Of a stretch of DNA of 64,000 nucleotides, positions 10,203 through 21,764 are shown one piece after another. This DNA is from Sorghum bicolor (Eukaryota; Streptophyta; Magnoliopsida; Poales; Poaceae). The notes under the pieces were generated by a model. That model was given only the letters and a program-made list of their open reading frames with translations. It did not search any database and was not told where the DNA came from. A program made the position numbers and the translations under genes. Each line of letters begins with the position of its first letter. Position 1 is the first letter of the stretch. Location of the stretch: NCBI RefSeq assembly GCF_000003195.3, contig NC_012872.2, positions 51,193,695 through 51,257,694 on the forward strand. The letters are read 5' to 3'.

Positions 10203-12626
10203 ATGTCTAACGGGGATGGACCGCCACCCATGTTCGATGGGAATGACTTCCCGTATTGGAAAATACGGATGGAGACATACCTTGAGGCATGCGATGTAAA
10301 GTGCCTAAAAGCCGCGACCGAAGGGTTTGCCCCTCCGGAAAGAGCCACCGCTCTTACTCCACAAGAGCAAGAAAACGAGAAGTGGAATGCGAAGGCCAAA
10401 AACCACATCTTTAGAGGCCTTTGCAAAGAGGTGTTCAACCGCGTTCGGAGCCACAAAACCGCCAATGAACTTTGGAAGGAACTTTGTGCGCTCCATGAGG
10501 GATCAAAGAGTGAACGCGAGGAACGCTATCACTTAGTGATGAACAAGCTTAATACATTTGAAATGCTTCCTAAAGAAAATGCTAATGAAATGTATTCTCG
10601 CTTGAATGTCATTGTAGAGGAGCTTAATGGACTTGGGCTCACTCAAATGAGTGCGGCGGATGTAGCAAGGAAGATACTATGTGTTCTTCCCATTGAGAAA
10701 TATGGGCACATAGTGACGGTGCTTCATCAAGGAGATCTTTCCACCGCTACACCAACCACCATATTGGGGAAGATCAACGCTCATGAGATGTACATGCACA
10801 TGAACCCCCAAGATGGCTCCTCGTCGGCCAAGAAAGAAAAGAAGGACTTGGCTCTCAAAGCTTCTCACAAGGGCAAAGCCAAGAAGATTGAAGTTGAGTC
10901 ATCAACTTCAAGTGATGATGATGCATCTATTGCCCTCTTGGTGAGAAGAACCACAAAGATGTTGAAGAAGCTCAACAAGAATAGAGTCAACTTTGACTCC
11001 AAGAAGAAGAAGTTCTTCACAAGTAGCAAGAGGAAGCCCATCTCCGAGATGGATTGCTATAATTGTGCTGAGCTTGGTCATCTTGCTCATCAATGTCCAA
11101 AGCCCAAGAAGGACAAGTACAAGAAGAAAAACAAAGAGCAAGATGATTCAAGTGATGATGAGAAGAATGACAAAAAGCAATACAAGAAGAAAGGTGGCAA
11201 GAAGAAGGAGCACTACAAGAAGAAGAATGGCAAGGCTTACATTGTTGGTGATTGGCTCACCGACATTGAGAGCTCAAGTGGTGACTCCTCCGGCAATGAA
11301 AGTGATGATGAGAAGGTTGCCGCCATCGCCATCGATGCTCCATCACCATCATCTTCACCACCATCTACATCCTCTACACACCTATGCCTTATGGCCAAAG
11401 GTGACCGGAAGGTACAAAGTGAGGATGAGAGTAGTGAAAGTGATAGTGAATATGAATCACCCTCTTATGATGAACTTGTAAAATTGCTAAACAAGTACAC
11501 AAAAGTCATAAGAAAGACTCGAAGTGAAAATGAAAAGCTTGAACTTGAAAATGACACACTTCTAGCAAAGCTTAAGTCTAGTGATGAGCTTAGAGACCAA
11601 AATGAGATCATGACCACCAAGCTCAAGGAGCTCAAACTCTCTCTAAAAGAGCTCAAAGAAAAACATGATAAACTTGAGAGTGTTCATGATGAGCTTATCA
11701 CTAGATATAGAGCAATGAAAGAAGAACTAACAACTCTAAAGGCAAACTATGACAACCTTGAGATTGCTTATGAACTTGCAATTGATGAAACACATGTTGC
11801 TACTAACAATGTTGCTAAGCTTGATGTAGCCACATCTTGTGATGACTTACTTGTGGAGAGCACAAGCAAATGTGTTGATTGCAAGGGCAAGAAAGTGGTA
11901 GTGGCCGAGAGTTATGGGGACACTATCAAGCTCAAGGATGAAATTGTCATGCTCAAGAAAGAGTTGCAAGACCAAGCCAAGCACAAGACCATTGTGATTG
12001 AGTCACTTGATCAAGACAAGAAACTTGCATATGAGAACAAGTTACTCAAAGAAGAAAATCAATATCTCAAGCTTGGTTTGATGTATGACAAGCAAGAAGA
12101 AGATGAGATATTCATCTTGGATGAGTTAGCAAGCAACAATGACCCAATCATCAAGGAGCTAACTCAAGAGAACAACAAGCTCAAGAAAGAGAAGGAACAC
12201 CTAACCATGGGGTTAGCAAAGTTCACCAAAGGGAAGGACCTTCAAAGTGAGCTTTTCATGAACACCGTCATGAAGATGGACAAAAGCGGAATTGGCTATA
12301 AGGCTCATCAAACAAAGCTCATCAAGTCTCTAGCCACTCATGATCAAGCAAGCAAGCCAAAGCCAAAGAGATGTTTTGAGTGTGGTCAAGAAGGACACTT
12401 TGCTCATGAGTGTAAGGCATCACTACCACCACCCTTGCCCAAGCATGCGAGACCATTTGCCTTCAATGCTCATTACATTGTAAGGAAAGACAAGTGTGGC
12501 AAGGTCAAGGTTAGCTTCATGGGGCCACCCAACAAGCAAAGGCCAAAGAAGATTTGGGTGCCAAAGCAACTAGTAGAGAAGGTCAAGGGCCCTAAGCAAA
12601 TATGGGTCCCTAAATCTCAAGCTTGA
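10203..12626 (+). CDS. gag: Retrotransposon Gag polyprotein, 807 aa
   Basis: An intact ORF starts 38 bp after the PBS. The N-terminal third has the Copia gag fold signature (FDGNDFPYWKIRMETYL near residues 12-28). A CCHC zinc knuckle CYNCAELGHLAHQC lies at about residue 285. A long charged, coiled-coil-like stretch rich in Lys/Glu/Leu (about 410-690) follows, then a second knuckle CFECGQEGHFAHEC near 724. It forms the virus-like particle and packages RNA. The 800-residue length with a coiled-coil insert is typical of Sirevirus gag and about twice that of ordinary Copia gag. It ends TGA before the pol frame opens, and pol is in a different frame. Confidence 0.95.
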   Translation: MSNGDGPPPMFDGNDFPYWKIRMETYLEACDVKCLKAATEGFAPPERATALTPQEQENEKWNAKAKNHIFRGLCKEVFNRVRSHKTANELWKELCALHEGSKSEREERYHLVMNKLNTFEMLPKENANEMYSRLNVIVEELNGLGLTQMSAADVARKILCVLPIEKYGHIVTVLHQGDLSTATPTTILGKINAHEMYMHMNPQDGSSSAKKEKKDLALKASHKGKAKKIEVESSTSSDDDASIALLVRRTTKMLKKLNKNRVNFDSKKKKFFTSSKRKPISEMDCYNCAELGHLAHQCPKPKKDKYKKKNKEQDDSSDDEKNDKKQYKKKGGKKKEHYKKKNGKAYIVGDWLTDIESSSGDSSGNESDDEKVAAIAIDAPSPSSSPPSTSSTHLCLMAKGDRKVQSEDESSESDSEYESPSYDELVKLLNKYTKVIRKTRSENEKLELENDTLLAKLKSSDELRDQNEIMTTKLKELKLSLKELKEKHDKLESVHDELITRYRAMKEELTTLKANYDNLEIAYELAIDETHVATNNVAKLDVATSCDDLLVESTSKCVDCKGKKVVVAESYGDTIKLKDEIVMLKKELQDQAKHKTIVIESLDQDKKLAYENKLLKEENQYLKLGLMYDKQEEDEIFILDELASNNDPIIKELTQENNKLKKEKEHLTMGLAKFTKGKDLQSELFMNTVMKMDKSGIGYKAHQTKLIKSLATHDQASKPKPKRCFECGQEGHFAHECKASLPPPLPKHARPFAFNAHYIVRKDKCGKVKVSFMGPPNKQRPKKIWVPKQLVEKVKGPKQIWVPKSQA

Positions 12627-12640
12627 TCTCTTGTGTGTAG

Positions 12641-15600
12641 GTGAACTACAAGACCGGTGGATCACATTGGGTAATTGATAGTGGTTGCACTCAACATATG
12701 ACCAGAGATCCCCGGATGTTCACCTCTCTTGATGAAGATGTTGACAACCAAGAGAAGATCACATTTGGTGACAATTCAAAAGGGAAGGTCAAGGGGTTAG
12801 GAAAGGTTGCTATATCAAAAGACAACTCAATCACCAATGTGCTCTATGTGCAATCATTGAGTTTCAACTTGCTCTCAGTTGGACAACTTTGTGATCTTGG
12901 ATTTGAATGTCTATTCAAGAAGAAGGAAGTAATTGTGACCAAGGAAGATGACAATGAAGTGATATTCAAAGGCTTCCGACACAACAACTTATATGTAGTT
13001 GATTTCTCATCGGATGAAGTTGATGTCAAGACTTGCTTATTCACCAAGACTTCACTTGGGTGGTTGTGGCATAGAAGGTTAGCACATGTTGGAATGGGCA
13101 CACTCAAGAAGTTGATGAAGAAAGAATTGATTAGAGGCTTGAAGGATGTGACATTTGAAAAGGACAAACTTTGTAGTGCATGTCAAGCGGGCAAACAAGT
13201 AGCAAACACTCATCCAACCAAAGCCTATCTCTCTACTTCAAGAGTGCTTGAGCTACTTCACATGGACTTGTTTGGACCAACAACATATGCTAGTCTTGGA
13301 GGAAACAAATATTGCTTGGTCATAGTTGATGATTTCTCCCGGTACACTTGGACATTCTTTTTGCAAGACAAAGCCGAAGTTGCATCAATATTCAAGAAGT
13401 TTGCAAAGAATGCCCAAAATCAATTTGATGTGAAGATCAAGAAAATTAGAAGTGACAATGGCAAAGAGTTTGACAACACCAACATTGAAGAGTATTGTGA
13501 TGAAGTGGGAATCAAGCATGAGTTCTCCTCAACATACACACCACAACAAAATGGGGTTGTAGAAAGAAAGAACCGGACGTTGATCACCTTGACAAGAACA
13601 ATGCTAGATGAGTACAACACTTCCGAGAAGATGTGGGCCGAGGCAATCAACACCGCATGCTATGCTTCAAACCGGCTCTTTCCCCACAAGTTCCTAGAGA
13701 AGACACCATATGAATTGCTCAATGGGAAGAAGCCCGATGTCTCATTCTTTAGAGTGTTTGGGTGCAAGTGCTACATCTACAAGAAGCGCCAACACTTGGG
13801 AAAGTTCCAAAGAAGATGTGATATTGGCTACTTGGTTGGATATTCATCAAAGTCCAAAGCATATAGGGTCTTTAACCATGCCACAAACATGGTTGAAGAA
13901 ACATTTGATGTTGAATTTGATGAAACTAATGGCTCCCAAGGAGCAAGTGATAATCTTGATGATGTAGGTGGTGAACCATTGAGGGATGCCATGAAGAACA
14001 TGCCGGTGGGAGACATCAAGCCTAAAGAAGATGATGATGATGTGCAAGTCATTGAGCCACCATCCACCTCACAAGGTCCACAAGATGAAGACAAGGATGT
14101 GAGAGATGCTCATGAAGACACACAAGTCACTCATGAGCAAGCGGTGGCACAAGCACAAGATGTTGATGCTCCCCAACCAACCCCTCAAGTGGCACCAAGA
14201 AGAACATCACATCTCCTCCAAGATCACTCTCAAGATCTCATCATCGGGAGTCCATCACGTGGTGTAACTACTCGTTCTGGACATGCTTTATTTATTGAAC
14301 ATCACGCTTTTGTGTCTCTTGAAGATGAACCAAAGACTATAGAGGAAGCTCTTCGTGATGCGGATTGGATCATGGCCATGCAAGAGGAGTTGAACAACTT
14401 CTCTCGCAATCAAGTATGGACACTTGAAGAGCGACCCAAAGATGCAAGAGTGATTGGAACAAAGTGGGTCTTCCGGAACAAGAAGGATGATCAAGGCAAA
14501 GTGGTGCGCAACAAGGCAAGACTTGTTGCAAAAGGCTTTTCACAAGTGGAAGGTCTTGACTTCGGTGAAACCTTTGCACCGGTGGCAAGACTTGAAGCAA
14601 TCCGTATCCTACTTGCATATGCATCAAGTCATGATATCAAATTATTTCAAATGGATGTGAAAACTGCCTTTTTAAATGGTTACATTAATGAGCTTGTCTA
14701 TGTTGAGCAACCCCCCGGTTTTGAAGACTCTAGGTACCCCAAGCATGTCTACCGGTTGTCCAAGGCTCTCTATGGTCTTAAGCAAGCTCCTAGAGCTTGG
14801 TATGAGAGGCTTAGGGACTTCCTCATTGAGAAGGGCTTCAAGATTGGGAAAGTTGACACAACACTCTTCACCAAGAAAATGAATGGGGAAATCTTCATTT
14901 GCCAAGTTTATGTTGATGATATTATCTTTGGCTCTACTAATGAAGATTTTTGTAAGGAATTTGGTGATTTGATGTCCAAGGAGTTTGAGATGTCCATGAT
15001 TGGCGAGCTATCCTTCTTCCTTGGATTTCAAGTCAAGCAAATGAAGGAAGGGGTTTTCATCTCTCAAGAGAAGTACACTCAACATCTTCTCAAGAGGTTC
15101 AAGATGATGGATTGCAAGCCAATCAAGACTCCCATGGCATCAAATGGGCATCTCGACTTGGATGAGGGAGGTAACCCTATTGACAAGACTCTCTATCGCT
15201 CAATGATAGGAAGTCTACTCTACCTCACCGCATCTAGGCCCGATATAATGTTTAGTGTGTGTATGTGTGCAAGATATCAAGCAATGCCTATGGAATCTCA
15301 CTTGATTGCGGTCAAGAGAATTCTTAGGTACCTAAAATACACACCTTGTCTAGGCTTGTGGTATCCCAAAGGTGCAAGATTCCAACTTGTAGGCTATTCC
15401 GATTCGGATTATGCCGGGTGCCGGATTGATAGAAAAAGCACATCCAGAGGGTGCCACTTCCTAGGTAGATCACTTGTCTCTTGGATGTCAAAGAAACAAA
15501 ATAGTGTTGCCTTGTCAACGGCCGAGGCGGAATACATTGCCGCCGGTGCTTGTTGTGCACAAATACTCTACATGAAACAAACTTTGCTAGACTATGAAGT

Positions 15601-15868
15601 AGTACTAGACAAAGTACCTTTGTTGTGTGACAACGAAAGTGCCGTAAAACTTGCAAACAACCCGGTTCAACACACCCGCACAAAACATATTGACATCCGC
15701 CACCACTTCCTTAGGGATCATGTTGCTAAAGGTGATATATCCCTAGAGAATGTGGGAACGGAAAATCAATTGGCGGATATCTTCACAAAACCCCTAGATG
15801 AAGCTAGGTTTTGTATGTTGAGAAATGAACTTAATGTGCTCGACATGTCCAACCTCACTAAAAGATAA
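12641..15868 (+). CDS. pol: Retrotransposon Pol: protease, integrase, RT, RNase H
   Basis: The open frame begins right after an in-frame TAG (12638-12640) and runs about 1075 codons. Protease active site is [11 protein letters not shown] (residues 10-20). The integrase HHCC finger is at about 143-185, and the integrase D,D,E core lies near 208 (MDLFGP), 270 (IRSDNG) and 307 (NGVVERKNR). The RT motif YVDDIIFG is near 756, and RNase H motifs are [17 protein letters not shown] and [13 protein letters not shown]. The first codon is GTG, and the first ATG (12698) lies after the protease aspartate, so the protein is presumably made as a Gag fusion by an unknown route. No internal stops or frameshifts, consistent with a young, potentially mobile copy. 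Confidence 0.95.
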   Translation: MNYKTGGSHWVIDSGCTQHMTRDPRMFTSLDEDVDNQEKITFGDNSKGKVKGLGKVAISKDNSITNVLYVQSLSFNLLSVGQLCDLGFECLFKKKEVIVTKEDDNEVIFKGFRHNNLYVVDFSSDEVDVKTCLFTKTSLGWLWHRRLAHVGMGTLKKLMKKELIRGLKDVTFEKDKLCSACQAGKQVANTHPTKAYLSTSRVLELLHMDLFGPTTYASLGGNKYCLVIVDDFSRYTWTFFLQDKAEVASIFKKFAKNAQNQFDVKIKKIRSDNGKEFDNTNIEEYCDEVGIKHEFSSTYTPQQNGVVERKNRTLITLTRTMLDEYNTSEKMWAEAINTACYASNRLFPHKFLEKTPYELLNGKKPDVSFFRVFGCKCYIYKKRQHLGKFQRRCDIGYLVGYSSKSKAYRVFNHATNMVEETFDVEFDETNGSQGASDNLDDVGGEPLRDAMKNMPVGDIKPKEDDDDVQVIEPPSTSQGPQDEDKDVRDAHEDTQVTHEQAVAQAQDVDAPQPTPQVAPRRTSHLLQDHSQDLIIGSPSRGVTTRSGHALFIEHHAFVSLEDEPKTIEEALRDADWIMAMQEELNNFSRNQVWTLEERPKDARVIGTKWVFRNKKDDQGKVVRNKARLVAKGFSQVEGLDFGETFAPVARLEAIRILLAYASSHDIKLFQMDVKTAFLNGYINELVYVEQPPGFEDSRYPKHVYRLSKALYGLKQAPRAWYERLRDFLIEKGFKIGKVDTTLFTKKMNGEIFICQVYVDDIIFGSTNEDFCKEFGDLMSKEFEMSMIGELSFFLGFQVKQMKEGVFISQEKYTQHLLKRFKMMDCKPIKTPMASNGHLDLDEGGNPIDKTLYRSMIGSLLYLTASRPDIMFSVCMCARYQAMPMESHLIAVKRILRYLKYTPCLGLWYPKGARFQLVGYSDSDYAGCRIDRKSTSRGCHFLGRSLVSWMSKKQNSVALSTAEAEYIAAGACCAQILYMKQTLLDYEVVLDKVPLLCDNESAVKLANNPVQHTRTKHIDIRHHFLRDHVAKGDISLENVGTENQLADIFTKPLDEARFCMLRNELNVLDMSNLTKR

Positions 15869-17197
15869 AAGTTGTGTGTTGAATCTTGTAAATAACTTTT
15901 GCTTTGCATTTCATGCATACTAAATCTAAAATCCAACTTGCATGTAGGGCTTGTCTAACATGGTTAAGATAACCCCTCGTGTGTGTGAAAAAGCTTAACC
16001 TTGGATCAAACTTGACAAGCATTAGCTTACTTTCAAGTATTGCATTACAATTCATATCTTGTGCATGCTTGTTAGTGGTCCGTTTCTTTTCGGTTATTCG
16101 TTGAGCATCCGCTGTGTTCGTCCATAGATAGGGGGAGCATTCAAAGCTCATTATGTTTCAAACCCCTAGCTTTATGGCCATACGATGCTCCTTGGTGATT
16201 TTCTCGAACTATTTTCTAAAAACTACTAAGCCTATGGCTAAATATTTGTGAAAATTTGAGGGTTTGAGAGAAGTCACTCATACCAGTTCCATTTAGTGTT
16301 TAGTTGTGTGCTTTTGGAAATGGAACTTGGTTGGGTCAAAGTCGGACGTGGTGCTTAGTTGAAAAAGTGCTCACAGGAGCACCGGACGATGCACCGGACG
16401 CTGCCTCTGAGCGTCCGGTGCGGTGAGTGTGCCAGATTGCACGCACCGGACGCAGGAACAGTGTTCCTGCAGCGTCTGGTGTGGTGCGTCCGGTGCTCAC
16501 CTGGTGTGACCTGAAGCACCGGACGCTAAAGCCAGCGTCCGGTGCCCATCGTCCGGTGCAAAGCCGATTTGCAATCCTCTCTGCGCATGAGTCCGGTGGT
16601 CACCGGACGCGTCCGGTGCCACATTAAGAGCGTCCGGTGACCCCGCGGCGGGCGCATAAAGCCCGCATCCAGGGGCTTCGTGCGACCGTTTTCTCCCTTT
16701 TCCGCCGCCCTCGCCCGCGCTTCCCCGTGCCCTAAGACCGCAGAGCCGCCACCGCCGTCGTCGGTGTGTCGATTCCCGGCGCCCTTTGAATGCTTAGGGA
16801 AGCTCTTCCCTTCTTTCTCCTCGCCTGAGCCTCTCTCCATTGCGAAGCAGCTAGGATTTGGGTAAGGTTCTTGAACCATGCCCTTAAGGTGCTTGGTTTA
16901 ATGTTTCAATGGATTAAGTTAAAGTTTTTGATTCCAATCTCGATCGTCCTCTCGCTGCAGCACCTTGAGGAGGAAGTTTGCCAAATTCAGAGGTTTCCGA
17001 TTGTGTCATCTCTTTCGGAACGCGTCTCGTCCGTAGATCGTAAGCCGCTCGCGTCCTTTCATTATCACTTCTTACGATCTATAGGTTTGTCTCATCTCTA
17101 GTCGATATATTTGCTTATCTAGACCCTATCTTGTCAATTCTCTGCAGTGCATTGTTCCCCATTGCTAGTCAGTTGTTCGTCGGACGCTTGGTTTGCT
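15869..17197 (+). other. Non-coding spacer between pol and ORF3, with promoter-like features
   Basis: The first 500 bp is AT-rich and contains an AGGGGGAG motif (16129-16138), a Sirevirus-type polypurine-like word. An iteron array (16378-16640) follows and ends in GCGTCCGGTGACCCCG, identical to the end of the LTR array. A GCATAAAG TATA-like site lies near 16651-16658. A leader with a plausible 5' UTR intron follows (GTAAGG at 16862 to TCTCTGCAG at 17147), then the ORF3 ATG. Use of these signals is inference. Confidence 0.5.
16378..16640. repeat. Internal CACCGGACGC iteron array upstream of ORF3
   Basis: The same decamer and its complement as in the LTR, in alternating orientation, in a non-coding stretch between pol and ORF3. 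The array is not a copy of the LTR; only the iterons and their final GACCCCG context are shared. Confidence 0.85.
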
Positions 17198-19773
17198 ATG
17201 GCTCATACCAAGAACGTCAGTGGTCCGACAGCTGGCTCAGGAGGTTCCCCAGGAGGTGATGGTGGAGGTGATCCTCCTCGTCGCCTATCAGCGGCAGAGA
17301 AAGGCAAGGGAAAGAAGCTGGCCACCAAGAAGCGCAAGGCCAGTGACAGAGATGCAGAGGTCGCAGAGGCAGTGGCAGCAGCAGCAGAGGCCGCAGAGAG
17401 AGGTGGTCGAGCAGGTGCTTTGAGGATTGGAGATGATCTTACGCCGCGTCAGAGGCGTGCAGTGCTTGAGGCAGAGGCATTCCATGGATCCCCTCCAGGC
17501 ACCGTGACGATTGGAGGACAGAGGGTTAGGCTTGTGGTTAGGGATCCGGCTCAGGAGGGTCCGGACACTGAGACAGAGACCCAGGCAGAGGGTCCAGCAG
17601 AGGGACATGAGCAGGAGCAGCCACTGCGGAGGTCGACTCGTGCTCGTACTCAGGCTACTCCCCGGACTGGTACGCAGGATCAGTCCACCTCCACAGCTCG
17701 TGCCACTCCGGCTAGAGGCACTCCAGCTTTCCGCCAGAGGCCAGTCAGGATCCACAGGGATCTCACCCTTGTGTCAGCCAGAGAGATCCAGCAGCTGCGG
17801 TTCGTTCCGTTTCCGACTTGGTTTCCAGCTGCCAGGGATCCCAGAGCCGGTGCCCGCTTCTACACCATCGTCCAGGAGGACATTCACGAGGCATTGGTTC
17901 GCTCTCAGTCTCAGTTCAGGGAGCACAGGGTGATTGACCTAGAGATTCTTGGGAACGTGGTCGGGGCAGATATTCGACAGTATTTCACGTACCTCCACGG
18001 ACTCCCAGAGCTGCTAGCGCTCCCAGGTACTTATTGTGAGCAGTGGGTCAGAGAGTTCTATGCGTCAGTGTGGATTTCTCCAGATCACAGTTATATCCAC
18101 TACGCACTGGCAGGGACCGACTACAGAGTGACAGCACAGCTGGCCAGACAGGTGCTTGGACTACGAGCCTCTCCCACCAGGGTTCACCAGCTGTGCTACG
18201 GGAACGTGGATCCCCCTCGTCGTCCTCACGGTGGTGAGATACCACCGGTTGACTTCGTGGCTCCATGCTTCCGTGCACCCTTTGGAGAGGGCTCTAGCAG
18301 GACAGTGGGAGACTTGACACGCCCAGCTAGGATCCTTGACTTCGTGTTGAGGAAGACTCTTCTCCCCAGGACAGGCTACAGAGACGGGTTCACTCGCATC
18401 CAGCAGTGGTTAGTTGCACACCTCATCTCTCAGACAGAGTTTGACTTGTGGGATCTGATTGTCTCAGAGATAGAGGACACCATCTCAGAGAGCTTCAGGG
18501 GCTGGCGTCAGTTGCCCTACGCACATTGGATCACCCTGCTTATACTTCGTGCAAGGCCACTGCCCCTGCCAGCTCACTTGCAGAGGGAGTTGACAGAGTC
18601 GGACACAGTCTTTCCCCACTACGACCCCCGGCAGATGTTGAGAGCGCACCACGACCTTTGCGGTGCACCTCCTCCTCGTGCTCCACGTGGACCGGTGCCC
18701 CACCCTCTCCTAGGGGCACCCGCAGTACAGCGGCAGTTGCAGAGACAGAGGAGCAGCAGGATATAGCCATTGGCGCGTTTGCAGATGCAGAGGCAGAGGG
18801 CGAGTTTGACTTCGCCTCAGACAGTTCAGACGACGACTATCAGCCGCCAGTGACTGACCTTCCTCCCAGAGCTCACGACCACGAGGCAGGCGGTTCTTCG
18901 ATTGCTTCAGACCCCGCCTTCCTTGCTATACTAGAGGGTATGAGGGCAGACCAGCGCCGTGCAGCTGAGGAGCAGGCGAGGCGCGACAGGGATCAGGCTG
19001 CCATCAATGCAGCCATGCAGGCCAGGTAGGATGAGCTCCAGCGTCAGCTTCTCACCTTTCAGGAGTAGCAGCTTGCTTTCCAGGCCCAGCAGACAGCGAT
19101 GATGGCCGCTCTCATGGCCGCCTCCGGGATACAGCTACCACAGATTCAGCTCCCAGGCACGTCGTCCGTCAGGCCTCCTACTCCTGCACCCCAGACTCAG
19201 AGCCCGTCACAGCAGCCGCTCCAGCTACCAGCTCAGAGTCAGCCGTTTTCGACGCCACAGCACCTGGTATCTCAGGGTGCTATCTCTTCAGGCTTTGAGC
19301 AGGTACCGCAGTTTACCCCTCTCCGCTCAGGCTTCACCCCTCAGTCAGCTTCAGCGTCACAGCTTGTGTGGGACTCGCAGACAGATCCGCACCTCAGCTT
19401 CACCTACAGTGCTCTGACTGGTGACCCTACGCCTCCTCCTCTGCAGGCTCCTGCAGTCTTTACGGCGCCAGTTACCACTACAGAGCTTCTGTCGTCGTCC
19501 GTAGCGCCGTCCGAGCAGCTTGCACCGTCTACTATCGTTCTCGAGACGACAGCTACAGCGACCGAGTCCGTGCCCGCTTCGTCAGCCGGACTTGAGCAGT
19601 CAGCACAGCCTGTGACAGCGCCAAAGCAGACCCGGACCATTTCTCCAGCACCTGCAGCTTCAGAGGGTCACTCCACCTCCTCCGCCTCGACGGCCGACAC
19701 TTCAGATGATGCAGCTCGCTTCGTGGCCGCGCCGAGGGACTCTACTGCTCCGCCTCCTCCACCGTCTTCTTAG
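17198..19773 (+). pseudogene. Third (env-position) ORF of the Copia element, disrupted
   Basis: An ATG at 17198 opens a frame to a stop at 18764-18766 (522 codons); coding character then continues in another frame from about 18700 to 19773. Breaks visible are one frameshift near 18700-18760 and TAG stops at 19027-19029 and 19066-19068. The N-terminus is Gly/Ala/Lys-rich and basic (RRSTRARTQA). The central region (about residues 190-460; FYTIVQEDIHEALV, DLWDLIVSEIEDT) resembles the putative plant transposon-protein domain found beside plant retroelements. The C-terminus is acidic, then Pro/Gln/Ser-rich. No signal peptide or clear membrane segment is visible, so an envelope role is not supported by sequence. 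Confidence 0.7.
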
Positions 19774-19792
19774 GTTTTTGGCGCTTGATGCC

Positions 19793-19802
19793 AAAGGGGG
19801 AG
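19793..19802 (+). promoter_or_regulatory. Extra polypurine-tract-like motif
   Basis: AAAGGGGGAG, repeated in variant form at 19830-19838 and at 16129-16138. Multiple polypurine-like copies upstream of the 3' LTR are a described Sirevirus trait. Confidence 0.55.
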
Positions 19803-20199
19803 AGAGTGCATATGAGAGAGTTAGGGAGTTAGGGGGAGCTAGAGAGGGAGTTTTATTCTTTTGAGATACTTTCTTTGTGTGCTAGCATCATGCATCATGT
19901 TTACCTTTATGCATTACTCGTGTGTGAGATACTTTGGTTATGAGACATGACTTTTGGTTATTGTGATATCTTAATGTCATGTGTTTTGGCTCATATTACC
20001 TTTGCTTCCGCGTTCTTACTCCGATGTTCTTATGAGCCTTATGTTTATATCCTGTCGTATACCACTCACATATTTGGATGCAGGGTATTGGACTTGGTTG
20101 ATATAAGCATTACTAATCTCTTATTGTAATATGGTTATTGAAACCAAGTCACTTTGAAAACCTCAACTCTTTTCATACTCGAGGTTGTCATCAATCACC

Positions 20200-20213
20200 A
20201 AAAAGGGGGAGAT
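20200..20213 (+). promoter_or_regulatory. Polypurine tract
   Basis: AAAAAGGGGGAGAT directly abuts the 3' LTR start, the position required for plus-strand priming. Confidence 0.9.
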
Positions 20214-21764
20214 TGAAAGAGCATCTAGGCCCTTAGTGGTTTCGGTGATTAATGTCATTATGATTACTATGACTAACATGTGTTTTGCAGAGGCAAAGTC
20301 ATAGGTAAGGTCATGGTATATAGGTACTCGATGGACAGGGACGTACATGCCTAATTAATAGTGGAAATCGTTTCGGTTTTCAAAGGATGGATGGACATCG
20401 TCAAGACTAGACTAGGTCTAAGTGCCATATGGTGAAGAAGGGCACTTAGAGTAGTTTATGACTTTGTTTTCCTTTGACCGTACTATTAAGAGGGGCTTTG
20501 ATCTAGTAGTTTGACTTAGGCAAGGCTTTAAGTTTAGGTGTGGTGCACACTTGGTAAACCTAGCACTAGGCAGCTCAGAGATAGTCCTTAGATCGAGAGG
20601 AACCAACTTCATTTTGGAGCGATCGCGTTTCGACGAAGTTTGGGTGCCCAAAGGGGCACCGGACGCTGCACCGGACGCTCTGTGAGTGCGTCCGGTGAGG
20701 TCCTTAGCCGTTAGAACATGCCAGTGCTTAGGGTCAGGCACCGGACGCCAGCACCGGACGCACCGGGTAGCGTCCGGTCCCTTACCCAGAGAGCTTGCGA
20801 GCTTTCCCTGAGTATCGGACGCTAGCACCGGACGCGCCGGGTAGCATCCGGTCCCATGCGCAGGGAGCATGTAAAGTTTCCCCGAGCACCGGACGGTGCA
20901 CCGGACGCTGGGAGTTAGCATCCGGTGACCTGTCAGAGAAAAGTGCAGGTAGCCGTTATAAAGCACCGGACGCTCGGTGCAGTGCGTCCGGTGCAACATA
21001 ATGTGCGTCCGGTGACCCCGTTTTCAGTGGAAAACGTTTGGCCGACCTTTGGACTTCGTGGATAGTATTTATACTCCTCCACCTCGTCCATGAGAGCTCT
21101 CTTGCCCATTTGAACATCAGAGAACCTTGTTGTGGAGCAAGAGAGTTGCAAGAGCCTAGAGAGGATTGAGATTTGAGTGATTTCTTGAGAGAATCCTTCT
21201 CTAGTGAGTTCCAAGAGTCAAGTGTGCATCCACCACTCTCAAGTGCCTTGTTTGGGCCAAGTGAGAGTTCTTTGCTTGTTACTCTTGGTGATCGCCATCA
21301 CCTAGACGGTTCGGTGGTGATTGGAGGCACGAAGACAGCCCGGAGTTCTTGTGGGTGGCTCGTGTCAAGCTTGTGAGCGGTTTTGGGCGATTCACCGCGA
21401 CGGAGTGTCGAAGAATCAGCCCGTAGAGAGCACTTGGTCCTTGCGCGGACCAAGGGGGAGCAAGACCCTTGCGCGGGTGCTCCAACGAGGACTAGTGGAG
21501 AGTGGCGACTCTCCGATACCTCGGCAAAACATCGCCGAGCACTTTCTTCCACTACTCCTTTACTTTCTAGCATTTACTTTGTGCTTTTACATTCTTAGAA
21601 TTGCCATGTTAGAATAGGATTGGAACTAGGTTGCAAAACTTTTTATCCGATAGCTCTCTTAGTCACACTAGGCACAAGGGGTTGAATTGGAGCTTATAGG
21701 TTGCTTAAATTTTTAGAGAAGCCCAATTCACCCCCCCCCCCTCTTGGGCATCTTGATCCTTTCA
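20214..21764 (+). repeat. 3' LTR (1551 bp)
   Basis: Near-identical to the 5' LTR, with three substitutions seen and an 11-base rather than 7-base C-run near the end. Ends GATCCTTTCA and is followed by the GATTC target duplication. Confidence 0.95.

Larger units (their letters stand above)
8605..21764 (+). mobile_element. Complete Copia (Sirevirus-like) LTR retrotransposon
   Basis: This 13,160-bp element has TG...CA LTRs (8605-10151 and 20214-21764) and a 5-bp duplication GATTC (8600-8604, 21765-21769). The primer-binding site is initiator-Met-tRNA type, followed by gag, a pol in the order protease, integrase, RT, RNase H, then a third ORF and a polypurine tract. Integrase before RT defines Copia. 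The large gag with two separated zinc knuckles, the extra ORF after pol and several AGGGGGAG motifs near the 3' end fit the Sirevirus (SIRE/Maximus) lineage. By eye the LTRs differ at three bases plus a C-run of 7 versus 11, so insertion was very recent. Confidence 0.96.

Noticed and set aside
17198..19773. Third ORF as a true envelope gene
   Set aside because: No signal peptide, transmembrane segment or coiled-coil fusion region can be seen; only its position after pol is env-like.
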